A program made the translations under genes and the position numbers. A stretch of 15,336 nt of DNA, taken from an uncultured Coriobacteriales bacterium (lineage in GTDB: Bacteria; Actinomycetota; Coriobacteriia; Coriobacteriales; UMGS124). This document shows positions 1-7,190 of the stretch, piece after piece; position 1 is the stretch's first letter, and the number at the start of each line of letters is the position of its first letter. The stretch lies in assembly GCA_903789505.1 (NCBI GenBank), contig CAIFEU010000005.1, forward strand, positions 2,744-18,079, written 5' to 3'. The notes beneath the pieces were generated by a model, which was not told the origin of the DNA, did no database searches, and saw nothing but the letters and a program-made list of their open reading frames with translations.

Positions 1-857
1 CAGTCCTTCTGGCCGGCGACCAAGTCCACGATCTCGACCCCCCGCCCGGAGGCGCCGGCATACCTCAGCAGGAACACCGTCGCGTGGGCATCGGCGTCGT
101 TGATGGGCAGCGCGACGCGCCCGATGTCGGCGTCGTTCCTGCCGGCGTTTTCGGGGGCGTCGGAGGTGAAGGCGAGCAGGTCGCTCGTGCGCAGCATCTG
201 CAGGAACACCGCGCGGTCCTCCTGGAGGACCAGCCGCGAGGAGGGCAGGTGCTCGTGAACGACGTCCATCCATGAGCCGATGCCCTTGAACAGCAGGAAC
301 GGCTCGCCGTCGAGGTCCGAGAAGGAGACCGAGGCGGACTTTGCGAGCGGGTGGCCGGCAGGAACGCTGGCGTAGAGGTCCTCGGTCATCAGCGGGACCG
401 AGCGCAGCGTGGGCAGCGCCATCGGCCGGCGCAGGATGGCGAGGTCGGAGTCCCTGTTCAGCAGCTGCTCTTGCGCCCGAGACTCGCCCATGAGCTCGGG
501 CCCCAGGATGGTTCCCGGGAACCGCTCGACCACCAGGGCGGTCAGCCGCCAGGTGGGCGCGGGCGCGACCGACGCGATGCGAATCGTGCGCTCCCGCTTC
601 GCCAGCTCGTCGAAGTCGTCGCGCATCAGCCGCACGTCGGCCAGAATCCTCTTGGCGTGGCTCACCGCGAGCTCGCCGGCGGCGTTGAGCCTGACGCTGT
701 TGTGGCCTCGGTCGAACAGCTCCTGCCCCAGGTCGCGCTCGAGGCGCCTGATCGAGCGCGAGAGCGACGGCTGGGTGATGTTCATCTCCTCCGCCGCCGC
801 GGATATGGTCCCGCAGCGCTCCACCGCCACGAGCTGGCGCAGCTGCTCGATCTCCAT
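1..857 (-). CDS. LysR-family transcriptional regulator, 3' end cut by window edge
   Basis: A DNA-binding regulator of the LysR type. The reading frame is open from 857 to the window edge, giving 285 residues without the last few, close to the family's usual 290-310. Residues 1-60 form the winged helix-turn-helix: the helix pair lies at about 17-36, with the typical run TQPSLSRSIRRLE at 28-40 and LF at 47-48. Residues from about 91 onward match the two-lobed effector-binding domain, including VPAGHPLA at 165-172. The start at 857 is chosen because AGGAGG lies 8 bases upstream; the in-frame ATG at 863 would leave only 2 bases. It is transcribed away from the gene at 1212, which LysR proteins often control, but the shared gap is 354 bases and nothing else ties the two. 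The effector is unknown. Confidence 0.93.
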   Translation of the reverse strand, partial: MEIEQLRQLVAVERCGTISAAAEEMNITQPSLSRSIRRLERDLGQELFDRGHNSVRLNAAGELAVSHAKRILADVRLMRDDFDELAKRERTIRIASVAPAPTWRLTALVVERFPGTILGPELMGESRAQEQLLNRDSDLAILRRPMALPTLRSVPLMTEDLYASVPAGHPLAKSASVSFSDLDGEPFLLFKGIGSWMDVVHEHLPSSRLVLQEDRAVFLQMLRTSDLLAFTSDAPENAGRNDADIGRVALPINDADAHATVFLLRYAGASGRGVEIVDLVAGQKD

Positions 858-1211
858 GGGCATGGCCTCCTGCCGCGCGTGTCCGCGCAATCGCGACATC
901 ATGCGTCGGTGACATGCACCAGACGCCCTGAACTCAAATCATGTCCATTGTACTAGCTGGAATGTGAATGGTGGATGACCGCCTGCAACCGGTGTCCCGG
1001 GGCATCGCGCCGCGCCTTCCGTCTCCGGGGAACCCCGCGCGTGGCCATGCTGTGAATCCTCGCCGTTGCCGGCCGCCGGTTGACAGCGGGGCGCGCGCTG
1101 AGGCATAAGGACCACGGGCGGTGCTCGACGTCGCGGGGGTGCGAGGCGTGCCTGCCCCCGCGCGAGCGCGGCGCGCGGATTGCCGGCGGACGGGGAGAGA
1201 CGGGGCGCCTT
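858..1211. promoter_or_regulatory. Divergent intergenic region between the LysR gene and the Cys/His-rich protein gene
   Basis: This 354-base gap holds no convincing gene. The part around 930-975 is the least GC-rich. On the minus strand TACAAT (947-952) is a good -10 for the LysR gene, giving a leader of roughly 80 bases, but I see no good -35. A short inverted repeat CCATT / AATGG (945-949 and 967-971) flanks this -10 and could be an operator. On the plus strand a promoter candidate lies at 1080-1109 and is listed separately. Confidence 0.4.
1080..1109 (+). promoter_or_regulatory. Candidate sigma-70-type promoter for the gene at 1212
   Basis: A perfect TTGACA at 1080-1085 is followed after 18 bases by CATAAG at 1104-1109, which matches four of six positions of the -10 consensus. 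Transcription would start near 1116 and give a leader of about 95 bases before the ATG at 1212. The spacing is slightly long and the -10 imperfect, so this is a moderate call. Confidence 0.4.
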
Positions 1212-2036
1212 ATGGTCGCAGTGGACGACATCGTACGCATCTCGAGCACGGGTGAGGTGGGGATCGTCTCGGACTTCGTCGACGGGCGCGTGCTGGTGGG
1301 GCTCGACGCCCCCTTCTTCCTCGAGAACGGGACCGCGACGGTCGACGCCGACCCCGCCGACGTGGCGCGGGTCGAGTTCGCGGGCGCATTCGACCCCGAG
1401 GCCCGCGCACAGGTCGTGCGCGAGGCGGACACGATGGTTCTGACGGTCGACGCCCCGCGCGCGGTGCCCGCGAGGCACCCCGACTTCGAGCTGTACCGCC
1501 CCGCGTGGTTCATCGTCCGCTTCGGGGCCCCCGCGGCACCCGGCAGACCCGACGGTCCCGCGCGTGCCACCGCCGACGCCCGCTCCCGCCACGACTGTGG
1601 CGAGAGCGGCCACGACCACGACGGCTGCGGCTGTGGCCACGACCATGACGAGTGCAGTCACGACGAGTGCGGCTGCGGCAACGACGGCTGCGGCGCGTCG
1701 GGGCAGGCCGGAGACGCTCGGGAAGCCGCCGAGGGGGCGCCGCGGATCGTCTGGGACCTGCGCATGCTCGACGGCATCCGCGTCGGGACAAGCGAGCTCA
1801 AGGACCCCGCCGCGCTCAAGGCCCAGGTCGCGCGGCTGCGCCCCGACGCATGGGACGAGTTCTACGAGGCGGGCACGGCGCGCTCCGACGACGTGACCTG
1901 GCAGGTCGACTTCTACGCCGGCGACCGCTGCGCCCAGTCCGAGGGAAGCGGGACCTGGCCGGACGGCCTGCGCGACCTGCTCACGCTGCTGACGCAGCGC
2001 GTTGCCTTCCGCGCCGAGGAGCTCCTGGGGAGCTAG
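1212..2036 (+). CDS. Unrecognised protein with a Cys/His-rich metal-binding-like insert
   Basis: I do not recognise the family. The 274-residue protein has no signal peptide or membrane segment, so it should be cytoplasmic. Residues 1-60 are beta-rich and glycine-punctuated (GEVGIVSDFVDGRVLVG at 14-30), resembling a small SH3-like or KOW-like barrel; this is only an impression. Residues 127-160 contain 7 Cys (129, 139, 141, 148, 153, 155, 160) and 6 His (127, 134, 136, 143, 145, 150) among Asp and Gly, with GHDHD repeated at 133-137 and 142-146. Such stretches bind nickel, zinc or copper in proteins like SlyD and HypB. Residues from about 167 to the end form a second acidic, aromatic-containing domain. 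The start at 1212 is preceded by GGGGAGA at a rather long distance; the open frame extends upstream, but that part has no ribosome site and its sequence looks non-coding. Confidence 0.75.
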   Translation: MVAVDDIVRISSTGEVGIVSDFVDGRVLVGLDAPFFLENGTATVDADPADVARVEFAGAFDPEARAQVVREADTMVLTVDAPRAVPARHPDFELYRPAWFIVRFGAPAAPGRPDGPARATADARSRHDCGESGHDHDGCGCGHDHDECSHDECGCGNDGCGASGQAGDAREAAEGAPRIVWDLRMLDGIRVGTSELKDPAALKAQVARLRPDAWDEFYEAGTARSDDVTWQVDFYAGDRCAQSEGSGTWPDGLRDLLTLLTQRVAFRAEELLGS

Positions 2037-2067
2037 TCGCGAGGAGCTGGCAGCGAGGGCGCGCCCG

Positions 2068-2409
2068 CTACTCCCAGCCCGCCCAGACGTCGGGCTGGTA
2101 GCCGATGGTCGCCTTGCGGCCGTTGCGCACGATCGGGGTGCGGATGACCTGCTGGTTCTCGAACACCTTGTCTGCCTTCTGGCTCGCACCGAGGTACCTG
2201 ACGAGCGTCACGAGCTGCTGGTCCTTGCAGTCGGGGTCGACCAGCGCCTCGACGCCGCCGAGGGCCTGGCACACCGAGTCGAACTCCCCGCGGCTCAGTC
2301 CCTTCTCCCGCATGTCGATGTACTGGTACTTGATGCGGCGCTCCTTGAAGTAGCGCTCCGCCTTCTTGCTGTCGAAGCTCTTCTTCGAGCCGAATATCTG
2401 GACGTTCAC
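2068..2409 (-). CDS. ArsC/Spx-family protein with SxxS in place of CxxC
   Basis: A 113-residue thioredoxin-fold protein of the ArsC/Spx family (arsenate reductase-like, usually 110-120 residues). It shows the N-terminal strand NVQIFGSKKS, the basic helix KKAERYFKERR at 15-25, YIDM at 29-32, and the late TPIVRNG with its cis-proline. In active members the Cys of CxxC/CxxS sits just before the KKA/RKA helix. Here residues 11 and 14 are both Ser (AGC codons), so the usual redox or arsenate chemistry should be absent unless Cys at other positions takes over. The start is a GTG at 2409, backed by AGGAGG 9 bases upstream; the open frame upstream of it is arginine-rich and unlike protein. It converges on the preceding gene with 31 bases between stops. 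A role as a non-redox or Spx-like binding protein is inference. Confidence 0.85.
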   Translation of the reverse strand: MNVQIFGSKKSFDSKKAERYFKERRIKYQYIDMREKGLSRGEFDSVCQALGGVEALVDPDCKDQQLVTLVRYLGASQKADKVFENQQVIRTPIVRNGRKATIGYQPDVWAGWE

Positions 2410-2666
2410 CGGAGTCTCCCTCCTCGACCGCGCCCCGCCCGCCCGGCGGCGGGGCCGGGGGGGGCGCCCCGCGATGTGAAGCTGCGCTGTCGCGCGTCTG
2501 TCAAATACATGACATGATGCGCCCCGAGGGCCATGATGCGCGCCGATGACCGGATAATGGCGCCCATACCACGGCTTGAACATCACGGGGCGCCCCAGGC
2601 CAGCGGGGCTCTCTTACGACTGACGATGGCGGGCGGACTGCCGCCCGGCGACCGACCGGAGGAACG
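2410..2666. promoter_or_regulatory. Divergent intergenic region, ArsC/Spx-like gene and M20 peptidase gene
   Basis: This 257-base gap has no gene. On the minus strand TTGACA occurs at 2499-2504 and could be the -35 of the ArsC/Spx-like gene, though no good -10 lies at the right distance. On the plus strand GATAAT at 2553-2558 could be the -10 of the peptidase gene, without a clear -35. Between them are two exact copies of CATGATGCGC. A run of eight G at 2457-2464 and the palindrome GGGGCGCCCC at 2587-2596 are also present. Confidence 0.35.
2513..2541. repeat. Direct repeat CATGATGCGC, two copies 19 bases apart
   Basis: CATGATGCGC occurs at 2513-2522 and again at 2532-2541, a period of 19 bases or close to two helical turns. 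The pair sits between the candidate -35 for the minus-strand gene and the candidate -10 for the peptidase gene, a position suited to a regulator binding both halves on one face of the DNA. It could also be chance in GC-rich sequence. Confidence 0.4.
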
Positions 2667-3992
2667 ATGAATTTCGACGCGCAGGACTTCGACGAGAGCT
2701 CGACGTCCGTGGCACACGAGGCGTCCAAGCAGACCCGCACCAACGCGAAGGGGGCTCCCGAGCACGGGTTCATCGTCGACCCGAGCTACGTCCTCAACGA
2801 GGTGGAGCGCGCGTTCTGCGAGCTGGTGGAGATCGACTCGCCGTCGTTCCACGAGCGCGAGATGGCCGACGAGATGCGCCGTCGCCTGGAGTCGATCGGC
2901 TTCACGGTCGTGGAGGACGCCACCAAGGGTCGCCAGGACGACTCGATCGCCTCGCTGTCGAACACCCGCAGGTTCGGCCAGCTTTCGACGACCAGGCTCG
3001 CCTATCAGCGGCTGCTTCACACGGGCAGCGACTGCGGCAACCTGTTCGCGACGCTTCCCGGCCGCGGGGCGCTCGCCGACGCCGACCCCATCCTGTTCAT
3101 CACGCACCTCGACACGGTGCTGCCCGCGCACGACAAGCACGCCGTCGTCCACGCCGACGGCACGATCACGAGCAAGGGGGACACGGTCCTGGGCGCCGAC
3201 GACATCGCCGCGCTCGCCATCATGCTCGTGGCGGTCAAGGACCTCGAGCGTCGCAAGGCCGACCATCGCCCCGTGGAGCTTGCGTGCATGGTTGCCGAGG
3301 AGGTGGGCAACGTCGGCGCGCGGGCGTTCGACTTCTCCCAGTGCAAGGTCTCGATGGCGTACACGCTCGACTACTCCGCCGACCCCAACGAGTACGCCTA
3401 CCAGGCGCCCACGATCCAGATCTTCACCGCCGAGGTCCTGGGCCACTCCGCGCACGCCGGCTTCTATCCCGAGAAGGGCATCCATGCGATCAAGATCGCG
3501 GCGCGCGCGATCGACCAGATCGAGTGCGGCCGCGTCGGCGACGACACGACGGTCAACATCGGCATGATCTCGGGCGGACGCGGCAACAACGTGGTCCCGG
3601 GCACCTGCGTGATGCGCGGCGAGGTCCGCAGCTACGACCACGAGAAGTCGGTCCGCATGATCGAGGGCATCCGCGAGACGTTCGAGCGCGCCGCCGAGGA
3701 GTTCGGCGGCAAGGTGACCTTCCAGGTGAAGGAGGCCTGCCGCGCCTACTCGATCGGGGAGGACGCGCCGGTCATCGCGCGCTTCCGGCGCGCCTGCGAG
3801 CTCGCCGGCCTGCCGGAGGCGTCGGGCAAGCCCACGTTCGGCGGCAGCGACAACAACGTCTGCGTTGCCAACGGCATTCCCGGCATCGTGATCGCCAACG
3901 GCATGCGCGAGGCCCACTCCACCAGCGAGCACGTCCTTCCCGGCGACCTGCTCAAGATCCAGCGCGTCGTCGAGAACCTGCTGACGATCTGA
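2667..3992 (+). CDS. M20-family metallopeptidase, peptidase T-like
   Basis: A cytoplasmic dizinc aminopeptidase of the M20/peptidase T group, 441 residues. The metal and catalytic residues are all visible in order: HLDT (His147, Asp149), GADDI with bridging Asp178, the Glu pair EE at 211-212, Asp235 in LDYSADP, and His417 in EAHSTSEHV. GHSAHAG at 259-265 and GGSDNN at 392-397 belong to the lid and substrate-binding parts. Where many relatives have GADDK, this has GADDI. Two parts are longer than in the shorter peptidase T-like proteins: an N-terminal Asp/Ser-rich lead of about 35 residues and a polar insertion at about 85-118. GGAGG at 2658-2662 supports the ATG at 2667. It stands alone, facing the lyase gene. 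Trimming of peptides brought in by the downstream importer is a plausible role but not shown. Confidence 0.9.
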   Translation: MNFDAQDFDESSTSVAHEASKQTRTNAKGAPEHGFIVDPSYVLNEVERAFCELVEIDSPSFHEREMADEMRRRLESIGFTVVEDATKGRQDDSIASLSNTRRFGQLSTTRLAYQRLLHTGSDCGNLFATLPGRGALADADPILFITHLDTVLPAHDKHAVVHADGTITSKGDTVLGADDIAALAIMLVAVKDLERRKADHRPVELACMVAEEVGNVGARAFDFSQCKVSMAYTLDYSADPNEYAYQAPTIQIFTAEVLGHSAHAGFYPEKGIHAIKIAARAIDQIECGRVGDDTTVNIGMISGGRGNNVVPGTCVMRGEVRSYDHEKSVRMIEGIRETFERAAEEFGGKVTFQVKEACRAYSIGEDAPVIARFRRACELAGLPEASGKPTFGGSDNNVCVANGIPGIVIANGMREAHSTSEHVLPGDLLKIQRVVENLLTI

Positions 3993-4166
3993 CGGCCATC
4001 CGGTCCGTCCGTCGCCGCGGCGGGGGAGCGGTGTCCGCCCGTCGGTCCGCCCCGCTGTCGAACGGTGACTGCGCCGACGCCAGCTGGCTCCGGCCCGCCG
4101 GCAGGGCGCCGCAGGGAGCGGGCGCGACCGCCTGTCCTCCCGCGCGGCGCCTCTTCACCTCGGCGC
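3993..4166. other. Convergent intergenic region, no clear feature
   Basis: This 174-base gap separates the convergent stops of the M20 peptidase and the lyase. It is GC-rich, with short self-complementary stretches but no hairpin followed by a T run on either strand, so I cannot place an intrinsic terminator. Confidence 0.3.
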
Positions 4167-5313
4167 CTACGCCCGCCCCGCTCGCAGCGTCGCGAGGAAG
4201 GCGAGCGCCTCGTCCACGTCGCGGGTCGTCGCCGACCACGAGGTCACGAACCGCACGACGCGCGTCGCGCCCTCGTCGGAGAACGTCTCGCACCCCAGCG
4301 TCGAGCAGATTGCCTCGGCCTCTCCCGCCGGCACGCGTGCGAAGACCTGGTTCGACTCCGCCGGGCTCGTGAGCTCGAACCCCAGGTCGACGAGGCCGCG
4401 TGCCAGCCTCAGGGCGGTCTCGTTGGCGACGCGCGCGTAGCGCCAGTACGGCGCCTCGTCGGGCTCGCCTGCCGCCCCTCCCGAGAACGCCGCCTCGAAC
4501 TGCACGCCCAGCAGCCTCCCCTTGGCGAGCAGGTTCTGGTGCTGCTTCATGAGCCAGGGCATGTCGGAGCTCACCTGTGGGTCGCGCGTCACGACCGCCT
4601 CCCCGAACAGCATCCCGTTCTTGGTGCCGCCCAGCGTGAACGCGTCGGCGAGCCGGGCAAGGCGCGGCAGCGTCAGGTCGTTGGCGGGGGAGGTGAGCGC
4701 GCTTCCCAGCCGCGCGCCGTCCACGAACAGCGCCATGCCGTGCGCGTGCGCGTAGTCCGAGAGCTCCTCGAGCCGCCGCGCGCGCCAGACGCCCCCCCAG
4801 CTCGGTGGTGTCGCTCACGTACAGCACGGCGGGCCTGGTCATGTGGCAGGGGAACGCCCCGTTCTCGCGCACGATCCGGTCGACCTCGCCCACGCTGAGG
4901 AACCCGTCGGCGTCCCGCGTGGCGAGCGCCTTGTGCCCGCACGCCTCGATGGCGCCCGTCTCGTGCGTGTTGATGTGCCCGTCGGGCGTGCACACCACCG
5001 CGTCGTAGGGCCGACGCAGCATCGCGCACAGCGCAATCACGTTGGCGGCCGTGCCGCCGACGACGAACGAGACGCTCGCCTTTCCCTCGTCCAGACCGCA
5101 CCGGTCAAGGATCAGACGGCCCGCCCGCGCGCAGTGGGCGTCGGTGGTGTACCCGCCCGTCTGCTCGCCGTTGGTGCGCACGAGCGCGTCGAGGACCTCG
5201 GGGCAGGCGCCCTCCGAGTAGTCGTTGGTGAACTGGTGCAGCCGCCCCGCCGGGGCGCCCGCCCCCTCGCGCGTCTGGCTCTGTGATTCGGCCTGCTCTG
5301 CGGTGCTGGGCAT
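4167..5313 (-). pseudogene. Threonine aldolase / beta-eliminating lyase, broken by a one-base frameshift
   Basis: A PLP-dependent fold-type I enzyme of the low-specificity L-threonine aldolase family, which cleaves threonine to glycine and acetaldehyde. The N-terminal part starts at ATG 5313 (GAGAGG 7 bases upstream) and shows FTNDYSEGACPEVLDAL, GGTAANVIAL, HINTHETGAIEACG and YVSDTTELGG. The frame then breaks in seven C (4792-4798) and resumes in another frame with FVDGARLGSAL and LGGTKNG, whose Lys is the PLP anchor, ending at 4167. Removing one base restores GGVWRARRLEELSDYAHAHG and joins both parts into 381 residues. Unrepaired, the first frame would read on to 3952 as 453 residues with an arginine-rich end, overlapping the end of the peptidase gene. 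A sequencing or assembly error, a true mutation or phase variation could all explain the extra base. The family call is firm; the state of the gene is not. Confidence 0.85.
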
Positions 5314-5340
5314 GTGAGGTCCTCTCGTGGATGGTCCGCG

Positions 5341-5378
5341 CCCGGCCCGCCCGTTCCCCGAAGGGCGGGCAGGCCGGG
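5341..5378. repeat. GC-rich hairpin in the leader of the lyase gene
   Basis: GCCCGCCC at 5345-5352 pairs perfectly with GGGCGGGC at 5363-5370 across a 10-base loop. CCCG at 5341-5344 can pair further out with CGGG at 5375-5378 after a small bulge. The element lies 28 bases upstream of the lyase start, so it would form in that leader RNA just before the ribosome site, and about 57 bases before the hisS -10. There is no T run, so it is not a standard terminator; a translational brake or an operator are possible. Confidence 0.4.
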
Positions 5379-5434
5379 CGCATATGGTGCGGCAATATGC
5401 GAGCATCTTACTCCATGCTGCGTCTACGCCCTGC

Positions 5435-5443
5435 TGGTATAGT
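5435..5443 (+). promoter_or_regulatory. Extended -10 promoter of hisS
   Basis: TGGTATAGT is an extended -10 element (TG, one base, then TATAGT at 5438-5443). No convincing -35 lies 17 bases upstream, which extended -10 promoters tolerate. Transcription would begin near 5450, leaving a leader of about 37 bases, too short for a T-box or other riboswitch. Confidence 0.5.
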
Positions 5444-5486
5444 CTCGCGGTGCGATTCGGACGATACACGCAAAGGAGAGCGTCGC

Positions 5487-6893
5487 ATGGCAATCAACAA
5501 GCCGCGCGGCACCGAGGACCTAATCGGTGTCGACGCGCTGACGTGGCAATACATGAAGGACGTCGCGGACTCGCTGTTCGTGACCTACGGCTTCGCCCCC
5601 ATCGAGGTCCCGACGTTCGAGCAGACCGACGTCTTCGTGCACGGCCTGGGCACCTCCACCGACGTCGTGCGCAAGGAGATGTTCACGGCGCTTTCGCCCG
5701 ACGCGTTCGCCAAGGTCTCGACCGGTGGCGCCTCCGAGCTCAAGGCCGCCCAGCACCTCTCGCTGCGCCCGGAGGGCACGGCGGGCGTCGTGCGCGCCTC
5801 GATCGAGCACGGCCTGGTCGCGCAGGGCGGACAGCCGCTCAAGGTGTGGTACGCGGGCCCGATGTTCCGCGCGGAGCGCCCGCAGAAGGGGCGCCTGCGG
5901 CAGTTTCACCAGATCGGCGTCGAGTGCCTGGGGGCTGAGGACCCTGCGACCGACGCCGAGGTCATCATCATGTTCATGCGCTTCATCGAGCAGCTGGGCA
6001 TCGCGCGCGACTCGGTGCGCCTGATCATCAACTCGATGGGCGACCAGGCCTGCCGCCCTGCCTACCGCGACTCGGTGAGCGCCTACATGTACGAGCACTT
6101 CGACGAGCTGTGCGACGAGTGCCGCGTCCGCGCCGACACCAACCCCCTGCGCGCGTTCGACTGCAAGAACGATCGCTGCCGCGAGGTCATGGACGCCGCC
6201 CCCCGCATCTCCGACGCGCTGTGCGACGACTGTCGCGCCCACTACGGCCAGGTCAAGGCCTACCTCGACGCGCAGGGGATCGCATACGAGGAGGACCCCC
6301 GGCTTGTCCGTGGCCTGGACTACTACACGCGCACGGTCTTCGAGGTACAGGTCATCGACGGGCTCGGCGCGCAGAACGCGATTGGCGGCGGCGGGCGCTA
6401 CGACCGGCTGGTCGAGGTCTCGGGTGGCCGCCCCACCCCGGGGATCGGGTTCGCCTGCGGGTTCGAGCGGCTCGTCCTTGCGATGCAGGCGTGTGGCGCG
6501 GAGCTGCCCACGCCGGTGTGCCCCGACGTGTTCGTGAGCGTCGCCGAGCCCGAGTGCGCCTCCAAGGCGTTCTCGATCACCCAGGAGCTGCGCGACAACG
6601 GCTTCGTCGTCGAGGCGGACCGCCAGGGCCGCTCGCTCAAGGGCCAGTTCAAGCTCGCCGACAAGCTCGGCGCCGCCAAGGTCGTCATCGTCGGCCCCGA
6701 CGAGCTGGCGCAGGGCAAGGTGAAGCTGCGCGACATGGGCTCGCACGAGGAGGAGCTCGTCGACTGCGACGCGCTGGTCGACAGGCTCTGCGAGCTGCTC
6801 GGTTGCGACTGCGGTTGCGACTGTGAGGGCGAGGAGGGCTGCTGCTGCGGCCATGGCCACGGCGACGGGGCCGGCGACGGGACGAAGGGATAA
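5487..6893 (+). CDS. hisS: Histidyl-tRNA synthetase with Cys/His-rich C-terminal tail
   Basis: Class II aminoacyl-tRNA synthetase that charges tRNA-His with histidine in the cytoplasm, 468 residues against about 420-430 for a usual bacterial enzyme. Motif 1 surrounds the dimer helix near residues 38-62. Motif 2 is at 127-148 (MFRAERPQKGRLRQFHQIGV). The histidine-specific motifs are RGLDYYTRTVFE at 275-286 and GGGGRYDRL at 300-308, and motif 3 is GIGFACGFERL at 319-329. The insertion domain has six cysteines (209, 212, 226, 231, 246, 249), as in several bacterial HisRS. The anticodon-binding domain runs from about 345 to 437. After it comes an unusual tail: 7 Cys (440, 442, 444, 446, 452, 453, 454) and GHGHG, rich in Gly, Asp and Glu. 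AAAGGAGAG at 5472-5480 supports the ATG at 5487. aspS often follows hisS in Actinomycetota but is absent here. Confidence 0.97.
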   Translation: MAINKPRGTEDLIGVDALTWQYMKDVADSLFVTYGFAPIEVPTFEQTDVFVHGLGTSTDVVRKEMFTALSPDAFAKVSTGGASELKAAQHLSLRPEGTAGVVRASIEHGLVAQGGQPLKVWYAGPMFRAERPQKGRLRQFHQIGVECLGAEDPATDAEVIIMFMRFIEQLGIARDSVRLIINSMGDQACRPAYRDSVSAYMYEHFDELCDECRVRADTNPLRAFDCKNDRCREVMDAAPRISDALCDDCRAHYGQVKAYLDAQGIAYEEDPRLVRGLDYYTRTVFEVQVIDGLGAQNAIGGGGRYDRLVEVSGGRPTPGIGFACGFERLVLAMQACGAELPTPVCPDVFVSVAEPECASKAFSITQELRDNGFVVEADRQGRSLKGQFKLADKLGAAKVVIVGPDELAQGKVKLRDMGSHEEELVDCDALVDRLCELLGCDCGCDCEGEEGCCCGHGHGDGAGDGTKG

Positions 6894-7140
6894 GGCCTGC
6901 CGCGCGCTGCGTGGCATGGGTCAAGTCGGCCGGGTCTGTCGCGAGCGGCGGCGGGCCCGGCCGTTCCGTTTGCGGGCGGGGATGCAGCCGAGCGGGCGAG
7001 CGCCGCGCCCCGTGCCCGGTCGCGCCTCCCGCCGCGCGTGCGCGCGGAGGGCGGGCAGCGCGGCGCCGAGGGTCCTTGACTTCGACGTCGCCCCCTTCCG
7101 CGCGTACGGTCGGGGCGGCGCCTGTGGCGGAACGGTGAGT
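6894..7140. other. GC-rich intergenic region after hisS, possible weak terminator
   Basis: No gene seen here. The only structure I can support is a hairpin at 7028-7051: CCGCGCG (7032-7038) and CGCGCGG (7041-7047), extended by CCC and GGG outside one mismatch. It lacks a T run, so a role in ending the hisS transcript is uncertain. Open frames in this stretch are arginine- and alanine-rich readings of GC-rich DNA without ribosome sites. Confidence 0.3.
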
Positions 7141-7190
7141 TTCCCTTTAAAGTCTACCAGAATAGTAGTTTGGTATGCTATATAGGCGTC
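7141..7190 (+). promoter_or_regulatory. AT-rich promoter region for the first solute-binding protein gene
   Basis: The local base composition drops sharply in AT here. TGGTATGCT at 7171-7179 is an extended -10, and TATATA at 7179-7184 is an alternative. No good -35 is seen. TACCA (7155-7159) and TGGTA (7171-7175) form a small inverted repeat that overlaps the -10 and might be a repressor site. A start near 7186 would give a leader of about 230 bases. Confidence 0.5.

Noticed and set aside
84..956. Plus-strand open frames of 63 to 201 codons at the left end
   Set aside because: They lie antisense to the LysR gene, whose minus-strand product matches the family along its whole length.
2583..3932. 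A 449-codon minus-strand open frame opposite the M20 peptidase gene
   Set aside because: Antisense shadow of a gene with all its catalytic motifs; the composition is typical of such shadows.
5520..6917. A 465-codon minus-strand open frame opposite hisS
   Set aside because: Antisense shadow of hisS, with no motif and no ribosome site.
7076..7110. TTGACT at 7076 as a -35 for the first receptor gene
   Set aside because: The nearest -10-like hexamer, TACGGT at 7105, is 23 bases away and poor; the extended -10 at 7171 is better.
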